Source: JACMLD01 sp038207265
Lineage (GTDB): Bacteria > Bacteroidota > Bacteroidia > Chitinophagales > Chitinophagaceae
Length of the DNA stretch: 64,000 nucleotides
Assembly (NCBI GenBank): GCA_038207265.1
Contig: JBBQZZ010000020.1
Location: 11,986 to 75,985, forward strand
Reading direction: 5' to 3'
Both the position numbers and the translations under genes were made by a program. The notes under the pieces were generated by a model that did no database searches, had not been told where the DNA came from, and worked only from the letters and a program-made list of their open reading frames with translations. This document shows, one piece after another, positions 61,141-64,000 of this stretch; position 1 is the stretch's first letter, and every line of letters starts with the position of its first letter.

Positions 61141-62052
61141 TTAATTAATGCCTGAATAATATTGTTTCTTTTTGTTTATGCTTTTACTTAAAAACGGTCT
61201 GAACAGCAGGTTATTAATTAGCAAAACAACCGGCGCTATTATAAAAAGTGCAATTAAAAGATAATATTTGAATACAAGCAACCATGCGCTTCTATTTTTT
61301 CTTTTGATGATAAAATTAGCCCAAATTGAAAACAACTTTGTAGCGCGTGGCTCAATAAACATCAGGTTTGTCTTTACAACCACTGAATTTTGATTAATTA
61401 GCGTTGTCTGTAAATCATGCCAATTGCCGCTGTCCAGGAATTTCATTGCAATTTCGCCATACACCTTAACATGGCTGATATCTTCATCTGAAACCCCGGG
61501 TGTTGGAAAAATTCCCCACATGCGATCCTTCTTACCGGTCATCATCCAGTAAAGAATCGTAACACCGCTGACAAGATTACTATTATTATCAACCAGTGCA
61601 ATATTTCCCACTAACCTGGCACCTGTTTCTTGCAACGATTTCTTTACCCTTTCCTGGGATTTCAACCACATGTTCCGGGCACCGATTAATGTTATTACAG
61701 GTGTATTTTTTGCGACTGCTTTAAAATCGGGGTGTTCAAGAATAGCATTGGCCGGCAGACTAGGAGAAAGATACCAGGGCTGATAGGCAAATATGATCAG
61801 ATCGTAGGACTGTTCCTTTAACTCAAACGGTGCCAGCGGTGCAACAACACCAAGAACAGTTTCAGGCATCACATCAAAAAATCTTTTTGAGTTCCAGGGG
61901 AAAAGAAATTCATGCTGGGGTTTTACAACTACTTTTTCAAGAACAACACCGGCTCTATCGAATGAAGCTGTAAAATTTTCAACAATCTGTGCCAGCTGAC
62001 CGGATTGTGTATAATAAATAACTAATACTTTTTTACTCATTCCAACACACAT
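61141..62052 (-). CDS. darA: Dialkylresorcinol-condensing flavodoxin-like enzyme, DarA
   Basis: A 303-residue protein; an N-terminal flavodoxin-like fold (VLVIYYTQSGQLAQIVENF), then the middle signature FPWNSKRFFDVMPETVLG, YDLIIFAYQPWYLSPSLPAN and TLIGARNMWLKSQERVK. The C-terminal end has membrane segments (LLVFKYYLLIALFIIAPVVL). This combination is characteristic of DarA, which aromatises the cyclohexanedione to the resorcinol. ATG 62052 overlaps the previous stop (TAATG); the internal ATG 62040 (MSKKVLVIYY) gives the usual family start. First dar gene of the operon. Confidence 0.88.
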   Translation of the reverse strand: MCVGMSKKVLVIYYTQSGQLAQIVENFTASFDRAGVVLEKVVVKPQHEFLFPWNSKRFFDVMPETVLGVVAPLAPFELKEQSYDLIIFAYQPWYLSPSLPANAILEHPDFKAVAKNTPVITLIGARNMWLKSQERVKKSLQETGARLVGNIALVDNNSNLVSGVTILYWMMTGKKDRMWGIFPTPGVSDEDISHVKVYGEIAMKFLDSGNWHDLQTTLINQNSVVVKTNLMFIEPRATKLFSIWANFIIKRKNRSAWLLVFKYYLLIALFIIAPVVLLINNLLFRPFLSKSINKKKQYYSGIN

Positions 62053-62543
62053 TAATGATTTTCGAGCCTCAAAACTTTTGAAGTTTTACTATAGTCATTC
62101 ACAGCCTGCTGCACTACAGGTGCTAATTTTTTAAAATTCGCACTGATATAGTTTTGGTCCTTCTCCAGGTCATCTTTATAACCCAGTATACCAGGCGAAT
62201 GTTCCTGTATTATAAGACGTAAAAACCGAAATTCAATATTTGAACCGTCTTTTTTAATTTGCGACTCTAATATATTCCGACCCGTCTTAAACAAATTTAA
62301 TTTCTTTTTTGCTCCCTTCACAAGACCGGCCTTTTTCATCAGCAGCGCTCCTTCATATGCATCTTTTTCTTCCAGGGTTGAATTTTTTAATAATTCAAGT
62401 TGCTGGTTCACATCCCTCTCGTTTTCTCCCGAAATAACTTTATAAAAATGGTTCTTTTGAATGCTTTTACCTTGATCCTGGCCAATAACCGGTCCTCCCA
62501 ATAGCAACATTGCCAATAAGCTTGTTACGAATCTGTATTTCAC
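62052..62543 (-). CDS. Exported hypothetical protein at the head of the pigment operon
   Basis: A 163-residue protein from GTG 62543 with a signal peptide (KYRFVTSLLAMLLLGGPVIG); a TTG at 62558 would put two extra hydrophilic turns ahead and overlaps the promoter element. The mature domain is helical and basic (VNQQLELLKNSTLEEKDAYE, KKAGLVKGAKKKLNLFKTGR, SNIEFRFLRLIIQEHSPG). Similar proteins occur beside DarA in other Bacteroidota pigment loci; function unknown. It is translationally coupled to darA (TAATG). Confidence 0.78.
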   Translation of the reverse strand: MKYRFVTSLLAMLLLGGPVIGQDQGKSIQKNHFYKVISGENERDVNQQLELLKNSTLEEKDAYEGALLMKKAGLVKGAKKKLNLFKTGRNILESQIKKDGSNIEFRFLRLIIQEHSPGILGYKDDLEKDQNYISANFKKLAPVVQQAVNDYSKTSKVLRLENH

Positions 62544-62562
62544 CTGAAGGATTGTCAAAATT

Positions 62563-62570
62563 CAAATTTA
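62563..62570 (-). promoter_or_regulatory. -7 element of the pigment operon promoter
   Basis: On the minus strand TAAATTTG matches the Bacteroidota -7 box TANNTTTG. It lies 20 bases before GTG 62543, so transcription would start about 13 bases before it. No TTTG is seen at the expected -33 position, so the promoter is partial. Confidence 0.45.
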
Positions 62571-62719
62571 AAGATTAATGAATGCCCTGTGCAGTTGTGC
62601 TGGTAATTAGCGTGCAAAAGTCGGTGATAAGCATTGAAATTGGAAAAAACAGTGAATCTCTTATTGAAAATAACATTTGATTTCAAAGATGCTGATTCAT
62701 ATAAACCAGGTACAAAAAA

Positions 62720-62740
62720 ACCGCCCTGGACAAAGGCGGT
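62720..62740 (-). terminator. Hairpin with T-run on the minus strand
   Basis: ACCGCC (62720-62725) and GGCGGT (62735-62740) form a 6-bp stem with a 9-base loop, next to seven A (T on minus) at 62714-62720. The sequence is related to the hairpins in the tandem array. In 62559-62719 and 62741-63011 no ORF or other structure was seen, apart from GAAGGT/ACCTTC at 62944-62960. Confidence 0.55.
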
Positions 62741-63011
62741 AAAATTTTTTGAAGCAGGTACTGTTAGCCGAGCTTCATAGGTGGACTCAAATGGTTTGAA
62801 CGGCTCCCAAAGGATGGTACTGGATTAAAAAATTCAGGGTTTAGGGGTTTTCTAAGGTTATATCTACAGGGTTTTTAAGAGGTATTGGATGATTGCAGAA
62901 CAAAGATGATGATTAGCAAAATAAGATGATAATTATTTCGACTGAAGGTTTATGACCTTCGATGAGTTGACTGATTTTATCGTTTGCTGAGGATGCAACC
63001 AATAAGAAGTG

Positions 63012-63786
63012 AAAGAAAAACCGCCCTGTATCAGAGAGCGGTTTATATCTTATATGACGGCCGGTCATTGGGAAGTCCTGATTGACGTATGGATAACAAC
63101 CTCTTTTATCAATTCAATGTCCAGTTTGAATTTGATAAAGCAAATCTCTATAAATTAAATGGCGATGTTAAAATTTTTCGGGCGTATAGCCGATTGTTCC
63201 GCTGAATGGATTGATTTACCCGATCTCTTAAAAGCTGTACTGTAAAATTGAAATTATCCAAAGGGCAGAGACAATTTGCGCCCTGAAGCAAAAAGAAAAA
63301 CCGCCCTGTTTCAGAGAGCGGTTTATATCTTAAATGACGGCCGGTCATTGGGAAGTCCTGATTGACGTATGGATAACAACCTCTTTTATCAATTCAATGT
63401 CCAGTTTGAATTTGATAAAGCAAATCTCTATAAATTAAACGGCGATGGTAAATTTTTTCGGGTGTATAGCCGATTGTTCCGCTGAATGGATTGATTTACC
63501 CGATCTCTTAAAAGCTGTGCTATAAAATTGAAATTATCCAAAGGGCAGATACAATTTGCGCCCTGAAGCAAAAAGAAAAACCGCCCTGTTTCAGAGAGCG
63601 GTTTATATCTTAAATGACGGCCGGTCATTGGAAAGTCCTGATTGACGTATGGATAACAACCTCTTTTATCAATTCAATGTCCAGTTTGAATTTGATAAAA
63701 CAAATCTCTATAAATTATACCGCGATACTGAATTTTTTCGGGCATGTAGCCGATTGTTCCGCTGAATGGATTAATTTACCCGATAG
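63012..63786. repeat. Tandem array of an exact 280-bp unit (about 2.8 copies)
   Basis: The hairpin motif CCGCCCTGT occurs at 63021, 63301 and 63581, exactly 280 bases apart. The first two units are almost identical (about nine differences by eye); the third is more diverged and breaks off at about 63786. Each unit has, in order: hairpin AACCGC/GCGGTT with minus-strand T-run; the perfect inverted repeat ATGAC-GGCCG-GTCAT (63054-63068, 63334-63348, 63614-63628); two overlapping plus-strand ORFs of 34 and 38 codons (the 38-codon ones at 63089-63205, 63369-63485, 63649-63765); then AGGGC/GCCCT. No known mobile element or gene was recognised. Confidence 0.9.
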
Positions 63787-63804
63787 TGCATATCTGTAAT
63801 AATA

Positions 63805-63838
63805 AAAGGGACGAATCAATCATTTGATTCGTCCCTTT
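63805..63838. terminator. 15-bp terminator-type hairpin after the array
   Basis: AAAGGGACGAATCAA (63805-63819), loop TCAT, and TTGATTCGTCCCTTT (63824-63838) form a perfect 15-bp stem. T-rich bases follow on the minus strand (TTTTATTATT). It bounds the array on its right side. Confidence 0.75.
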
Positions 63839-63952
63839 ACCTGCCAGTTCATAGATATTAATTAATAGAATTATCCATTTAAAGCGCGATGCTAAGTTAG
63901 GTAATAAATAAATACCAAAATAATTAGTAAATTGTAGCTAAATTATTTGGTT

Positions 63953-64000
63953 ATGTATAAAGGAGTATCTATTCAGGCGTTTAATAAGTTTTTTAAAAAT
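63953..64000 (+). CDS. Start of an unidentified gene, cut by the window edge
   Basis: ATG 63953 opens a frame of 16 codons running off the window (MYKGVSIQAFNKFFKN). The short N-terminus resembles those of IS1595-type transposases, but that is a weak impression from 16 residues. An AT-rich upstream region would serve as promoter. If it is a transposase, the tandem array would lie at the edge of a mobile element. Confidence 0.35.
   Translation, partial: MYKGVSIQAFNKFFKN

Noticed and set aside
62745..62900. Possible tRNA or tmRNA remnant in the gap after the pigment operon
   Set aside because: Short palindromes (TCAAA-TGG-TTTGA) are present, but no acceptor stem, T-loop or anticodon arrangement could be fitted.
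63148..63628. Two near-identical 66-codon minus-strand ORFs (63148-63348 and 63428-63628) in the tandem array
   Set aside because: They run through the hairpin and its T-run and start inside the neighbouring unit's inverted repeat; they exist only because the units are repeated. A minus-strand RNA is more likely than a protein.
63012..63786. CRISPR array
   Set aside because: The period is 280 bases with the whole unit conserved; there are no short repeats with unique spacers and no cas genes.

Overview
The window looks like a chromosomal segment of a Bacteroidota bacterium, most likely of the Chitinophagaceae or a close relative. The signs are AT-rich coding with ATG starts that lack Shine-Dalgarno sequences, promoters of the TTTG-N19-TANNTTTG type, a large secreted protein with SprB-like repeats and a type IX secretion tail, a RicT-like protein, an outer-membrane-factor/RND pump, and a dialkylresorcinol (DarA/DarB) pigment locus. 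No rRNA, tRNA, CRISPR array or complete insertion sequence was seen.

Layout. 1-3.1 kb: the end of a TPR-adenylate cyclase, then two decaying genes (an M19 dipeptidase remnant and a metallo-beta-lactamase-fold gene with an in-frame stop). 3.1-5.7 kb: a MocR-type PLP regulator with its own palindromic operator, then small genes and terminators. 5.7-15.7 kb: a stress and envelope island with an NtrC-type regulator, a YihY/BrkB membrane protein, a single-domain receiver behind a sigma-54-like promoter, small stress proteins (lmo0937-like, CsbD, YtxH, holin-X), an AI-2E family transporter, a CHASE3-like histidine kinase and a cytoplasmic alpha-amylase. 15.7-21 kb: a DEGS1-like sphingolipid desaturase and a 1,227-residue repeat adhesin. 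21-28.2 kb: minus-strand housekeeping genes (acyl-CoA ligase, TPR protein, DUF1015, serC, S1/P1-fold enzyme, DUF502). 28.3-35.3 kb: a TetR-TolC-adaptor-RND efflux operon. 35.4-46.1 kb: an M16 protease, AIM24, a Bax-inhibitor-like protein, HolB, RicT, an alpha/beta hydrolase, a DinB-fold protein, a 2OG oxygenase and an AlkB-like dioxygenase. 46.1-53.9 kb: a second MocR regulator, divergent from an eight-gene operon with two PLP enzymes, cupins, a DJ-1-like protein, an acetyltransferase and an MFS transporter.

53.9-62.5 kb: a tightly packed ten-gene minus-strand operon for a flexirubin-type product. It contains darA and darB, a BtrH-like acyl transferase, an ABC exporter, an acyl carrier protein, an intact FabF-like ketosynthase and a ketosynthase-like partner without the catalytic cysteine. 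The ammonia lyase, ketoreductase and dehydratase genes expected for the polyene half are not in the window.

62.5-64 kb: a gene-poor stretch with about 2.8 copies of an exact 280-bp tandem repeat. Each unit carries a hairpin with a minus-strand T-run and two overlapping short ORFs. It is followed by the start of an unidentified gene at the right edge. This array is the least explained structure here. Other points of interest are the BtrH-like protein inside a dialkylresorcinol cluster, the eukaryote-like desaturase, intergenic inverted repeats of similar composition (with a similar tract inside holB), and a run of damaged or start-less genes.
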